Source: Nitrospira sp.
GTDB lineage: Bacteria; Nitrospirota; JACRHL01
DNA length: 16,472 bases
Direction of reading: 5' to 3'
Assembly (NCBI GenBank): GCA_026994095.1
Contig: JALWRU010000315.1
Coordinates: forward strand, 1-16,472
Position 1 is the first letter of the stretch. Each line of letters opens with the position of its first letter. A program made the translations under genes and the position numbers. Shown here in pieces: positions 1 to 8,761 of this stretch. The notes under the pieces were generated by a model. The model did no database searches. It had not been told where the DNA came from and worked only from the letters and a program-made list of their open reading frames with translations.

Positions 1-2558
1 TGTCGCTCCGCGTCGCCTTGCTGCTTCTGGATGCCGCGCAGCCAGTCATAAATCAGATCGTGGTCGTCGCCTCGCGGCTCCAGCGGGGCCATCAACAGGG
101 AGGTGTCGCCGCCACCCATCGGCTGATTGAGCCACACCAGCAGCTTGCGGTCTTCCGACCGCCCCGAGCGCCCCAGACCGGGCAGGATGACCGTATCAAA
201 CTCCAGCCCCTTGGCCTTGTGGATGGTCATGATCTCCACCGGCGGCGGGCCATCCTGTTGCGGCGCTACCGGCTGGGCAAACAGCCCATCGACCAGCGTC
301 GTCAGGCGCGCCACCGGATCGGGGACGTCTGACAGTCCTTCCAGCAGCCCCAGCAGCCGTTCGGCATCGGTCAGATCGTCCGGGCTGAGGCAGGCAGGAC
401 CGTTGAGGCCGTTCCAGGTGGCGGACACCCACTCCATCAACCGCACATGGCCGCGCCGGGAGAGGGCCTCACGCAGCACCGGCCAGCACCGTTGCAACCG
501 TTGCTGACCATCGTCGCTCAGGTCGGACCAGGGCTCCGAACGGGCCAACACCGTGGCAATCGGCTGCCGTCGCTCCCCGGTCTTTGCCAACGCCAGCAGA
601 TCGGCCAACGACAACCCGCACATGGGCGCGCGCAACACCGCCAGCCAGGCAATTCGATCCGCCGGGTCCAGCAGGGCGCGGGTCAGGGCGGTCAGGTCAC
701 GCACCACCGGGCGATCCGCAAGCGAATCGATGTCCACCGCCCGATAGGCGATGCCGTGCCGCTCCAGCGCGGGCAGGATCGCTGCCAGGTGGCTACGGGC
801 GCGTATCAAAATCGCTACCCGATGGTGGGCATCGGCCTCGTGAGCCTGCTGGATGATGGCGACCACCTTGTCCGCCTCAACCGCCGGGTCCTTGCGGGAG
901 TCGGGATAGACCGTGACCCCGCTCCCCGTCTCCTCCGCCCGGGCCGGGTCGCAACGGGCAAACGGCACCCGACCACGCAGCAGATCGGCCTGCTCCGGCA
1001 GGCACTCCTCCCCCATCCGGTTGATCCAGTTCACCACCGCCGGGCGGGAGCGAAAGTTGGCCCGTAGCTGGAGTGGTGTTAAGGGAATCGACCCCAACCG
1101 TTGCTGCTCCCAGGTGGTAAGGTAGAGCGCCACGTCCGCCTCGCGGAAACGGTAGATCGACTGCATGGGGTCGCCGACTAAAAACAGGCTGCGACCGTCG
1201 CCCTCCGACCATCCGGCGGTGAGCCGTGCGATGAGCTGGTACTGGGCGAAAGAGGTATCCTGAAACTCGTCCACCAGCAGGTGATCGATGGTGTGGTCCA
1301 GCAGCAGCGCCAGATCGGTGGGGGCTTCGTCGCTACCCAGTGCCATGATGGCCCGCTGGGCCACCTCCGGGTGATCCACCTGCCCCTCTTCGGCAAACAC
1401 CGACCACAGCTCCGCCACCGCCAGCATCAGTACACGGGGCAGGGCCTCAAGTGCGTCCCGTTGCTCTTTCGGATAGCTCGGCGGCGGCAGTGTGATCACC
1501 TCGTTGAGACCGTCCACCAACACTGCCAGGTCCGGCTCGTCCAGACGGGCCATGAGCGCCTTCATGCTGGTAACCGCTTCGCCAAAGCGGGCCGACTCCT
1601 CCGCGTTCCTGCCCGCACCTTTGGAGGGAAACCCCACCGCCTTATTCGGACCTTTACGGACAGTGCCAGACTTGGTCAGCAGCAACGCCGACAGCCCGTG
1701 CCACCAGCCCACCTGCGCAGGGTCTGACGGAAACGCCTGTTCATCGGCAAGGGCAACAATGGGCGACTCCGGCTGATCGGCCAGATGGCGGGCTGCGTAC
1801 CGGCCCCACATCGCCAACTCATCGGCCAGCCCCGAGGATTCAAACTGTTGCTGTACCCGCGCCAGCACCGCCGCCACCGCCTGTGCCAGCGCTGTCTCCA
1901 GCGAGGCGATGAAGGCGATCGCCCCCGCTTGATGGGTAGCCGGGATCAGGTGCCGTAGCCACTGGTCCCGCGTGGCCAGCATCTGCATCAACAGCTTTTG
2001 GGTATAGGCGGTGTCGTTGTCCAGATGGGTAAAGACGGTGCTGATCGCCTTGCCATCTTCCCCGTCCCGATCCAGATGAGCCAGCACCCGCTCTGCCGCC
2101 AGTCCGTACAATCGCTCGGCCTTATCGGCCACATTGGGGGCCGCACCGAGCCGCGACAGGTAGGGCATGCGCCCGTCCAGCCAGTGGGCCAGCCCGTCAA
2201 AGGTGCGAATACGCAAACGGGCCGGGTTGTGCAGCAAATTCCAGCCCTGCTCCGCATCCACTGCCAGCACCTGCCGGGCCAGTTCCCAGGTAAGGGCGTC
2301 GTGGGCCGACTCCGGACGTGGCCCCTGTGCCGCAGTGAGCGCCTCTACCACCCGCGCGCGCATCTCGGCCACCGCTTTTTTGGTAAAGGTCACCGCCACC
2401 ACCGACTCCGGTGCCTTCACACCGGCCAGCAGACACAGGAACCGTTGTACCAGCAAGCCGGTTTTGCCCGATCCTGCTGGTGCCCGCACGATAAAGCTGG
2501 CAGACGGGTCCAGTGCCTGCTGACGGGCGGCATGATCCGATGGGCCTGCCAGATTCAC
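1..2558 (-). CDS. AddA/RecB-like UvrD-family (SF1) helicase, 3' end outside window
   Basis: ATP-dependent DNA helicase of the AddA/RecB branch of superfamily 1, expected to work with the adjacent AddB-like protein in processing double-strand-break ends for recombination. About 852 residues are visible; the reading frame is open to the window edge. Seen motifs: Walker A APAGSGKT (residues 26-33), motif Ia TFTKKA near 58, Walker B VDEFQDT (429-435), motif III GDPMQSIYRF shortly after, motif IV LRANFRSRP, and TIHKAKGLEFD (about 778-788). The edge falls near the expected position of the last helicase motif, so whether a C-terminal nuclease domain follows cannot be seen. The GTG start overlaps the stop of the upstream gene as GTGA (2555-2558), and a GAGGGAG ribosome site lies 7 nt upstream, so translation is probably coupled. 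Family assignment is firm; the exact name (AddA or RecB-like) is inference. Confidence 0.93.
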   Translation of the reverse strand, partial: MNLAGPSDHAARQQALDPSASFIVRAPAGSGKTGLLVQRFLCLLAGVKAPESVVAVTFTKKAVAEMRARVVEALTAAQGPRPESAHDALTWELARQVLAVDAEQGWNLLHNPARLRIRTFDGLAHWLDGRMPYLSRLGAAPNVADKAERLYGLAAERVLAHLDRDGEDGKAISTVFTHLDNDTAYTQKLLMQMLATRDQWLRHLIPATHQAGAIAFIASLETALAQAVAAVLARVQQQFESSGLADELAMWGRYAARHLADQPESPIVALADEQAFPSDPAQVGWWHGLSALLLTKSGTVRKGPNKAVGFPSKGAGRNAEESARFGEAVTSMKALMARLDEPDLAVLVDGLNEVITLPPPSYPKEQRDALEALPRVLMLAVAELWSVFAEEGQVDHPEVAQRAIMALGSDEAPTDLALLLDHTIDHLLVDEFQDTSFAQYQLIARLTAGWSEGDGRSLFLVGDPMQSIYRFREADVALYLTTWEQQRLGSIPLTPLQLRANFRSRPAVVNWINRMGEECLPEQADLLRGRVPFARCDPARAEETGSGVTVYPDSRKDPAVEADKVVAIIQQAHEADAHHRVAILIRARSHLAAILPALERHGIAYRAVDIDSLADRPVVRDLTALTRALLDPADRIAWLAVLRAPMCGLSLADLLALAKTGERRQPIATVLARSEPWSDLSDDGQQRLQRCWPVLREALSRRGHVRLMEWVSATWNGLNGPACLSPDDLTDAERLLGLLEGLSDVPDPVARLTTLVDGLFAQPVAPQQDGPPPVEIMTIHKAKGLEFDTVILPGLGRSGRSEDRKLLVWLNQPMGGGDTSLLMAPLEPRGDDHDLIYDWLRGIQKQQGDAER

Positions 2559-5278
2559 CGCCTGTCTCCCTCACTCCCGTCCCCATCCGTGCCCGGCTGA
2601 TCGGCCACCCGGCAGAACAGGGCCATATCACAGTAGTCACAGCTATTTGAGCGGGCCGGGTCCACCGCCGCCTCGCCACCGGCAAAGGCTGTTGCCAATG
2701 CCTCCAGCCCCATGCGCCAGTGGGTGATCAACTCCGGCCACTCCATGGCCCGGATCTCCTCTGCAAGGCGGGTACGGGTGGTGGCAACCGTGGCCACCCT
2801 GGGCAGTAATCCGTCATCTGCTGCCAGCCCGATAAAACCACAGTCGTTGCGGCGCAGCCGGGCAAACACAATGCCTTCTACCGGCTGCTCCGAGGCCGAC
2901 ACGTAGAGCGGCAACTGCGGCTCCTCCGGGCGATCACCAAACCAGCGGGGGATGGTGGGTTGACCGGTTTTGTAGTCGAGCACCACGCGCTGGCCGTCGG
3001 CCAGTTCATCCACCCGGTCCAGCCGTGTCTTGACGGTAATGCCAGCAATGGTGACAGCGGTCTGCTGTTCTCTCCCCACCACTTTAAACGGCACTTCCCG
3101 AGTCAGCTCCAGCTCCAGCCACTCCAGCACCAGCGCGGTCAGACGGGCGCGCTCCAATACTTCAAACCGGGGCGAAAGGTGGTACCGGCTCCGGGCCGCC
3201 TCCACGGTCTCCTGTACTGCCAACGCCACTGCTTGCTCCCGATGGGCGTCGTTTTGCAGTGCGGTAGAGTCGCCCAGTATCGACCAGACCCGTTCCATCA
3301 CCTGATGCAACAACGAGCCGCGCTCGCTCGCATCCAGCCCCGGCCCCGGATCGGCCAGCGGGCGGGCCAGCAGACGGTGCCTGGCAAACGCCCGAAACGG
3401 GCAGGCGGCCTGGTCCTGAAAGAGCGATGCCCCGCCCTCGGCAGTATCCGCCTGTGTAAGTGGTGGCGCCTTGTGATCGTCGATCTGCTCGGTGGCATCG
3501 GTCTGGCTTAATTGCAGCGCATAGGAGACATCCTCTGCCAGATGCAGATCATCAATCAGATGCAGGTCGGCAATCAGCGGACTGGGCGACAGGGGGTTGC
3601 CGTCGGCTTCCAGCACGTAACTCACCACCACACGGGGGGCTGAAGCAAGCAGACGATCAGTGATCGTGCGGGCCAACTCCAGTTCGCCTGCGGCAGTCGC
3701 CTGCGGCATGCACAGCTGCTGCTGAACCGACATGGGAATAAACGGATTGGGCGACGGGGCCGGAGGCCACTCCCCGTCGGTAAACCCCATCATCCAGACC
3801 TGGTCAAACTGCATGCCGACCGCCTCCAGCGTGCCCATCACCTGAATGGGCGCACTGTGGCCCCCTTCCGGCTGAAACACCGCCTGCCGGGCCGCGCGGC
3901 GCAGATGGTTGACCGCCTCGGGGCGGCTCATACGGGTCACCACCCGCCCCAGGGCCGAGAGTTCGGTCAGCAGATCATGCCAGCGGCTGTGGGCCTGATG
4001 GTTGTCGCTCGTCAAGACCATCTCCCCCGGCCAGCCGAGCAGTTCCAGCAGTTCATGGAAGTGCCTCGCCCAGGCGGCGGGAGATCGGTCGCCCCGTTCT
4101 TGCTCCAGCAACACGTGCCATGCGTGCAGACGAGAGGCCAATACTGGGGGCGGATCGGCCTCTCGGGCCATCCAGTCCGACAACTGTCGCAGGGATGCGT
4201 GGGTACGAAAATATTGTAATGCCCGATCGGCCAGACTGGCCCGTGCGCCCTGTTCACTGACCGCCTCTGCCAGCCACGGGGAGCGCATCGCCACCAACAG
4301 TTGGCGAATCGGCTGTGGACGCAAATCGATCGACAACAGCGTTAACGCCCCCGCCACCAGCGGTACTTCTGCCAAGGGTTGCCCTAACGACAGGTTGACC
4401 CATTCGGCAGGAAGGTCTCCTGTCTCTCCCGGTCGCAACTGGGTCGACAAGGCCCGCGCCAATGCGGTACGACGGGCCGCCAGACCGGGCACCACTACCG
4501 CGACCGATTCCGGCCCGACCCGTTCGCCCATACGGGTCCATAAGCCCCGTAACCAGCGTGCCAGCAGGCGAATTTCGTCCTCTGGATCACTCGCCGCCAG
4601 CCGACCCACCCGGGCATTTTCGGTTTTCATCGATTCAGCCGGTGGCCACTCGGTTATCTGACTGCCACGGCCAGCCAAGGCCGACAATAACGACTCAAAT
4701 GCGGGAGAATGCCGATCAAACCCGGCCAGATAGACCCGCCCAGGTGCTGCCACCCACCCGGCGTCCATCGCCTCTGCAATGTTGCCAAGGCGCACCGCTG
4801 GATCGGCACAGCCCTGTTCCCGACACCAGTCCTGATAGCCATTTAACCAACCGATAAATGCGTTGGATTCGGCAGAGCAACGATGCGCTGGCCAACTGTT
4901 GGGGTCGACCTGCCATTCGGCACACCGCTGCCACGCCTGCCATGCCAGCGCAGCCGTCGAGTGCGGGTCCAGCAAGGTCATCGGGGTTAAGTCGTTGGCT
5001 GGCCCTGACTGGTCAGCCGCCACCAGCTGTTGCCACACGGTCTGCGCCTGGGCGGCAGTCAAAAACTCCTGGTCCGGCCAGACCGCGTCCCACTGGCGGC
5101 TCAACCAGACCTCCAGACTAAGGATCGGCGGCGTAGGCCACACTTCCAGCCCCTCGCTCAACCGGGCCTGATCCCAACGGCGCATCAGGTGACCCGCCAG
5201 GCGCTGATTCACTGTCAACAGCACCGCGTCCCCGTCCATCGGGGGCAGTGGGTGCTGTGATCCTAGCCCGTCGCTCAC
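2555..5278 (-). CDS. AddB-like PD-(D/E)XK nuclease with Fe-S cluster cysteines (TIGR03623-type DNA repair protein)
   Basis: 907-residue partner of the AddA-like helicase, fitting the roughly 900-residue 'probable DNA repair protein' family that has extended similarity to AddB. The N-terminal helicase-like part has no recognisable Walker A loop (the region starts around TVNQRLAGHL, residues 22-31), so it is probably structural. The C-terminal nuclease is complete: His658 (GSLLHQV), Asp754 (RLDRVD), Asp768 and Lys770 (VLDYKTG), Gln788 and Tyr792 (QLPLY). Four cysteines, C626 (ACPFRAF) and C880/C883/C889 (CDYCDMALFC), match the C...CX2CX5C iron-sulfur staple of AddB nucleases. The GTG start overlaps the kinase stop (GTGA, 5275-5278); no Shine-Dalgarno is evident there, so translation may rely on coupling. 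An internal ATG at 5239 is an alternative start. Expected role: ssDNA cleavage during break resection; Chi recognition is not inferable. Confidence 0.9.
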   Translation of the reverse strand: MSDGLGSQHPLPPMDGDAVLLTVNQRLAGHLMRRWDQARLSEGLEVWPTPPILSLEVWLSRQWDAVWPDQEFLTAAQAQTVWQQLVAADQSGPANDLTPMTLLDPHSTAALAWQAWQRCAEWQVDPNSWPAHRCSAESNAFIGWLNGYQDWCREQGCADPAVRLGNIAEAMDAGWVAAPGRVYLAGFDRHSPAFESLLSALAGRGSQITEWPPAESMKTENARVGRLAASDPEDEIRLLARWLRGLWTRMGERVGPESVAVVVPGLAARRTALARALSTQLRPGETGDLPAEWVNLSLGQPLAEVPLVAGALTLLSIDLRPQPIRQLLVAMRSPWLAEAVSEQGARASLADRALQYFRTHASLRQLSDWMAREADPPPVLASRLHAWHVLLEQERGDRSPAAWARHFHELLELLGWPGEMVLTSDNHQAHSRWHDLLTELSALGRVVTRMSRPEAVNHLRRAARQAVFQPEGGHSAPIQVMGTLEAVGMQFDQVWMMGFTDGEWPPAPSPNPFIPMSVQQQLCMPQATAAGELELARTITDRLLASAPRVVVSYVLEADGNPLSPSPLIADLHLIDDLHLAEDVSYALQLSQTDATEQIDDHKAPPLTQADTAEGGASLFQDQAACPFRAFARHRLLARPLADPGPGLDASERGSLLHQVMERVWSILGDSTALQNDAHREQAVALAVQETVEAARSRYHLSPRFEVLERARLTALVLEWLELELTREVPFKVVGREQQTAVTIAGITVKTRLDRVDELADGQRVVLDYKTGQPTIPRWFGDRPEEPQLPLYVSASEQPVEGIVFARLRRNDCGFIGLAADDGLLPRVATVATTRTRLAEEIRAMEWPELITHWRMGLEALATAFAGGEAAVDPARSNSCDYCDMALFCRVADQPGTDGDGSEGDRR
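2566..2572 (-). promoter_or_regulatory. Ribosome binding site of the AddA-like gene
   Basis: GAGGGAG on the minus strand lies 7 nt before the GTG at 2558, inside the end of the AddB-like gene. It supports the GTG start and the GTGA overlap. Confidence 0.7.
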
Positions 5279-7236
5279 CGGGTCGAATCGGGCGGAGGGT
5301 TGTCTGACGAGATGGGGTCATCTGCGGGCGAATTATCTGCCGAGGACTCCGAAGTACTGGACGTGGCATCACTGGACGTGCTGTTCAGGTCCACCTCTCC
5401 GAGTACCAACGGCGGTCGGGTGGGTGCAGGCTGGCTGCCCAGCAGCGGCAGGGTCACATGAAATTCGGTGTGGCCCGGACGGCTTTCTACACGGATATCG
5501 CCACCGTGACGTTGAATAATGCCGTAGCTGATCGATAGCCCCAGACCGACCCCTTTGACCGCATTTTTGGTCGAGAAAAAAGGCTCGAATATCTGCGACA
5601 GGTGGGCGGCATCAATCCCTTTGCCCGTATCGGTAAACAGAATGGATACCGTTTTTTCACCCACCTCGGCACTCACAGTGACAGTTCCCTCGCCTTCCAT
5701 CGCTTCTGCCGCGTTGGTCAGCAGGTTTACAAACACCATCTGAATCTGGTCGCGGGTACCGGCCACCACCGGCAGGGAGTCAGGCAGGTTGCGAACCAAC
5801 CTGGCACCGGCCTGTTGCAGATACTTCTGGTTGATCAGCAGCACATCGTCCAGTACCGAGATCAGGTCGATGGCGGTCATGGTCTGATCCGACGGCAGGT
5901 GGTAGTCCCTGAGGCCTTGCACCAAGCGTGCGATGCGCTGGCTCTCCCCCAGTGCCAGCTTGACCAGGCGATAGTCGGTATCGCCCTCCGGCAGCCGCTT
6001 GACGATGCGTTCCAGACAGCCCTGAATGCCGAACAAGGGATTGTTGATCTCATGGGCAATGGAGGCCGACAACTTGCCCATGGCGGCCAGCTTTTCGCTC
6101 TGGATCAACTGGGCGCGGGCGGCCCGAAGCTGCTCGACCATGCGGTTGAATTCGGTGGCCAGGTCGGCAAATTCATCCCGTGTCCGAATGTGCACCGGCG
6201 GGCAATCGCCCGTCTCCCCAACCATGCGTGCCGCGCCCACCAATGTGTGCATCCGCCGCACAATACGACGGGTAATCCGCACCGCCAACCCGGCAGTAAT
6301 GGCCAGCAGTAGCGCCACAAAACCGATCAGACTCAGATAGTTGCGCCGCGCCCGCTTGTCCGCATCGGCCTCAGACCTGACCAACAACGCCTCTTCTGCA
6401 TCGCCATACCGGCCGGTAAGGTCTTGTAGCGCCAACGCGATCGTATCAATCCGGTCCAACTCGGTAAATAGCTGAACGTTGTTGAGCGCCAGTCGTTCAA
6501 ACGACTCCAGATAGATCGCGAGTGAATCCAGTACCCGTTCTTGCTCAGCGGCGGTAAGGGGTGAATGCTCCAGTTCGCTGCGCATGGCCTCGACCCGGTC
6601 ACGGGCCCGCACCAGAAAACCCAGATTGCCCCGTAACAGGTAGTCTTTCTCCCAGCCACGCACAAACATCAAGTCGTTACGCAGGGACTGTACCGCCCTC
6701 CGCTTGCTGGTGCTGACCTTGACCCGGCCATTGCCGCGCTGCAAACGGTCCAGAAAGATCACCAGTTCGTCCACCTCACGCACCATCTGAGCCAGCAAGC
6801 CAGCTTGCGGGTCGCCCTCGCGGGTGACCAGCAATACCACCCGCTTGAGTTCAACCTCAAACAGCGATAACTGCCCCTCCAGCATCTCCCGGTGAGGATT
6901 GGAGGGCGGCATGCCAGCCTCGTTATTGATGTGTACGATGGCCTTCAAGGCCTGACGGGTTTCACGCACCGCGCTATGGGCTGCATCCACGTAGGAACGG
7001 GTCTTCTCCAGCGCCTCAAACGGGTAGCGTAGCAAGAAGGTATGCTGGGCACTCAAGGCCGTCAATACGCCGGTTTTAATCCGCTCCAGCTGCTGCTGCA
7101 CGGCCAGCCGACGCTCGAGGTGGGTATAGGTCTCTGCGGCGATACGGTCGCGCACCCACAGACTGACCAGCCCGCCACACAGGGCCAGTCCGATCATCAA
7201 CAGTAATGTGAGCTTCAGGTTGCGTGATATGGTCAC
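5275..7236 (-). CDS. Membrane-bound sensor histidine kinase (HAMP-HisKA-HATPase)
   Basis: 653-residue two-component sensor kinase. Seen in order: first membrane helix (about 7-26), a largely helical periplasmic region of about 270 residues, second membrane helix (about 300-320), HAMP linker, dimerisation/phosphoacceptor domain with H395 in SIAHEINNPL, and an ATPase domain with N box NLLTNAAEAM (N508), G1 box DTGKGID (536-542), FEPFFSTK and G2 box GVGLGL. The sensor segment resembles four-helix-bundle input domains such as HBM; this is a weak similarity judged by eye. The last 50 or so residues are a Ser/Asp/Pro-rich, probably disordered tail. I chose the GTG at 7236 because GGAGG lies 6 nt upstream; the GTG at 7251 would include the ribosome site in the gene. 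No response regulator is visible nearby. It is the first gene of an overlapping set with the AddB- and AddA-like genes. Confidence 0.93.
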   Translation of the reverse strand: MTISRNLKLTLLLMIGLALCGGLVSLWVRDRIAAETYTHLERRLAVQQQLERIKTGVLTALSAQHTFLLRYPFEALEKTRSYVDAAHSAVRETRQALKAIVHINNEAGMPPSNPHREMLEGQLSLFEVELKRVVLLVTREGDPQAGLLAQMVREVDELVIFLDRLQRGNGRVKVSTSKRRAVQSLRNDLMFVRGWEKDYLLRGNLGFLVRARDRVEAMRSELEHSPLTAAEQERVLDSLAIYLESFERLALNNVQLFTELDRIDTIALALQDLTGRYGDAEEALLVRSEADADKRARRNYLSLIGFVALLLAITAGLAVRITRRIVRRMHTLVGAARMVGETGDCPPVHIRTRDEFADLATEFNRMVEQLRAARAQLIQSEKLAAMGKLSASIAHEINNPLFGIQGCLERIVKRLPEGDTDYRLVKLALGESQRIARLVQGLRDYHLPSDQTMTAIDLISVLDDVLLINQKYLQQAGARLVRNLPDSLPVVAGTRDQIQMVFVNLLTNAAEAMEGEGTVTVSAEVGEKTVSILFTDTGKGIDAAHLSQIFEPFFSTKNAVKGVGLGLSISYGIIQRHGGDIRVESRPGHTEFHVTLPLLGSQPAPTRPPLVLGEVDLNSTSSDATSSTSESSADNSPADDPISSDNPPPDSTR

Positions 7237-7242
7237 TGACCA

Positions 7243-7247
7243 CCTCC
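7243..7247 (-). promoter_or_regulatory. Ribosome binding site deciding the kinase start
   Basis: GGAGG on the minus strand, 6 nt before the GTG at 7236. It favours that start over the upstream GTG at 7251. Confidence 0.75.
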
Positions 7248-7325
7248 ACACACCAGTTCCCTATGGTGCATCGTCGCCCCTACACTCTGCCCCGGTCGAA
7301 CGCTATTATTCCACTAATCCGAGCC

Positions 7326-7355
7326 AGCATAGGCCTTCAGAACGCCTACAATCAA
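7326..7355 (-). promoter_or_regulatory. Candidate sigma70 promoter for the kinase/AddB/AddA set
   Basis: On the minus strand TTGATT (7350-7355) is followed after 18 bp by TATGCT (7326-7331), about 90 bp before the kinase start. Both hexamers are close to consensus. The rest of the 162-bp gap between the PP-loop gene and the kinase shows a GGGCGC/GCGCCC inverted repeat just after the PP-loop stop but no T-run terminator. Confidence 0.35.
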
Positions 7356-7398
7356 GCCGTTCCATCGCCTTGGGCGCCCGAACAGGCGCGCCCGGGGC

Positions 7399-8496
7399 TC
7401 AGACCCGGTGTGGGTCCAGACTATCGGGAATGGCAGGCACTACCTGGTACAGGGGGCCGTCGGTTTGCGGCTGCCTGGCAGGGGTCCAGAGACGTACCGG
7501 CGCTGGTACCTCTGCCGGGGCATCTGAATAGCGGGCGGTGATGGCCGCTGCCAGCTCCAGGTCCTGCGGGTCGTCACCACAAATGACGGTGAGCGGCCCC
7601 TTGTGGTCCTCGACCACCATCAACCGGGCAGCGGGGATGCGCTCATCGGTTACCAGCCCCTGCAGCATGCCGTTTTCACCCGCATCCCGACCCACCACTA
7701 ACTTGGCCCCTCCCGGCAGGCGAAAGTGACGGCCCACGGTCAGCAGCATGATCTGGTCGTGGTTCAACTCCGCGTCCGGCTCGTAGGCGAACAGGTCACG
7801 AAACTTGCGGGCAAAATTTTCATCGGTTAAAAAACAGCAGCCCCCGGCAGGCTGAAGGTAGTCATCCACCCCAAGGTCACGGGCCATGGCCATCTGCGGC
7901 TTGCGGCTGCGACCGCTGATATTACCCAGTTTATCCCGGTCGATGAGGTGCTCGCGTTCGGGTTCGGTCTTGGGCAAATTCCTGGCTGACAACGGTCGCA
8001 CCAGGCGACCGTCCAACTCGGACTCCCCATTGATCACATCCATGGCCTTGCGGTTCTGGCTCATGGGGCGCTGGCCCAGCACCTCGCCTGTAACGACCAT
8101 GTCGGCGCCCCGTTCACGCATGATCTCGCCAGCCTTCTTGATCATCATGGAGCGGCAATCGATACACGGATTGACGTTGGCGCCATAGCCGTGTTTTGGC
8201 TGGGTGACAATCTTCAAATACTCTTGGGAGATGTCGACGATCTCGACCTCAATGCCCAGATCCGACCCGGCTTTCAAGCCGTCGTTGGGGCGGTTGTTGG
8301 CCTTGGGGTTACCAGAGCGGCGCTGGGTTTCGGTAATGCAAAAGCCGGTATAAAAATGCACACCGGTGACCTCCACGCCCTGCTCTTGCATCATACGCAC
8401 CGCCAGCGAACTGTCGAGCCCGCCGGAAACCAACGCGATGGCGGTCGGTTTTTTGATGGACGCCGAGCCGTCGGCCGGGGTATCGGTATCGTGCAT
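7399..8496 (-). CDS. PP-loop ATP pyrophosphatase, MnmA/ThiI-like tRNA thiolation enzyme
   Basis: 365-residue protein of the PP-loop superfamily, which activates a target by adenylation. The N-terminal SGGLDSS (residues 24-30) is the PP-loop. The motif NPCIDCRSM (C111, C114) recalls the NPCxxCN motif of MnmA, and GGCCFLTDENFARKF (C220, C221) recalls the MnmA segment around its second catalytic cysteine. These support a sulfur-transfer role on tRNA, and such proteins are often database-labelled tRNA 2-thiouridylate methyltransferase. It is not a standard MnmA: overall length and C-terminal region (from about 245) differ, and the C-terminus resembles nothing I recognise. Four clustered cysteines could also hold an Fe-S cluster (inference). 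I chose the ATG at 8496; the frame extends to a TTG at 8544, and no strong ribosome site decides between them. Confidence 0.8.
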   Translation of the reverse strand: MHDTDTPADGSASIKKPTAIALVSGGLDSSLAVRMMQEQGVEVTGVHFYTGFCITETQRRSGNPKANNRPNDGLKAGSDLGIEVEIVDISQEYLKIVTQPKHGYGANVNPCIDCRSMMIKKAGEIMRERGADMVVTGEVLGQRPMSQNRKAMDVINGESELDGRLVRPLSARNLPKTEPEREHLIDRDKLGNISGRSRKPQMAMARDLGVDDYLQPAGGCCFLTDENFARKFRDLFAYEPDAELNHDQIMLLTVGRHFRLPGGAKLVVGRDAGENGMLQGLVTDERIPAARLMVVEDHKGPLTVICGDDPQDLELAAAITARYSDAPAEVPAPVRLWTPARQPQTDGPLYQVVPAIPDSLDPHRV

Positions 8497-8761
8497 GGGG
8501 AGTCTCGTCGTCTGGCCCGGATATAAATGATGAGTTGCCCACAATGGATGGCAGGCCTACACCCAATCAGAGCAATTCGTTATTCTACGAGCCAGACAAT
8601 CCGTGCGCAATCAATCGCTTCGGAATGGGGACGGCAAGACAAGCGACAGCGTATCGGCAGGCAGTGGTACAGTAGAGGGGGCGCAGGCACCTCTGCTATC
8701 GGGAAATCCCACCTCCCTGCGCCTTACCTATCCACCCCGGACCCGACTTGTGGAGCTTCCG
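8497..8761. other. Divergent intergenic region between PP-loop gene and protease gene
   Basis: A 265-bp spacer between two divergently transcribed genes, so it should hold both promoters. I see no convincing -35/-10 pair; TATTCT near 8581 and TACAGT near 8667 are possible -10 boxes on the plus strand with poor -35 partners. The open frame from 8603 into the protease is an extension lacking signal-peptide character and is not taken as coding. Confidence 0.6.
8751..8755 (+). promoter_or_regulatory. Ribosome binding site deciding the protease start
   Basis: TGGAG lies 6 nt before the ATG at 8762, and the protein from that ATG starts with a typical signal peptide. Confidence 0.7.

Noticed and set aside
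18..1067. Plus-strand open frames (18-332, 127-507, 447-1067 and others)
   Set aside because: They lie antisense to the AddA-like gene, which has clear helicase motifs in frame; they have no ribosome sites and biased, non-protein-like composition.
1..5278. RecB/RecC of a RecBCD enzyme
   Set aside because: The second protein carries the AddB-style Fe-S cysteines and nuclease and has the size of the AddB-like family; no RecD is near.
8497..8544. TTG-started extension of the PP-loop gene
   Set aside because: A rare start without a ribosome site, adding residues before the conserved domain; the ATG at 8496 is simpler.
8603..8761. N-terminal extension of the protease frame
   Set aside because: 53 extra residues precede a clear signal peptide; the ribosome site and ATG at 8762 fit better.
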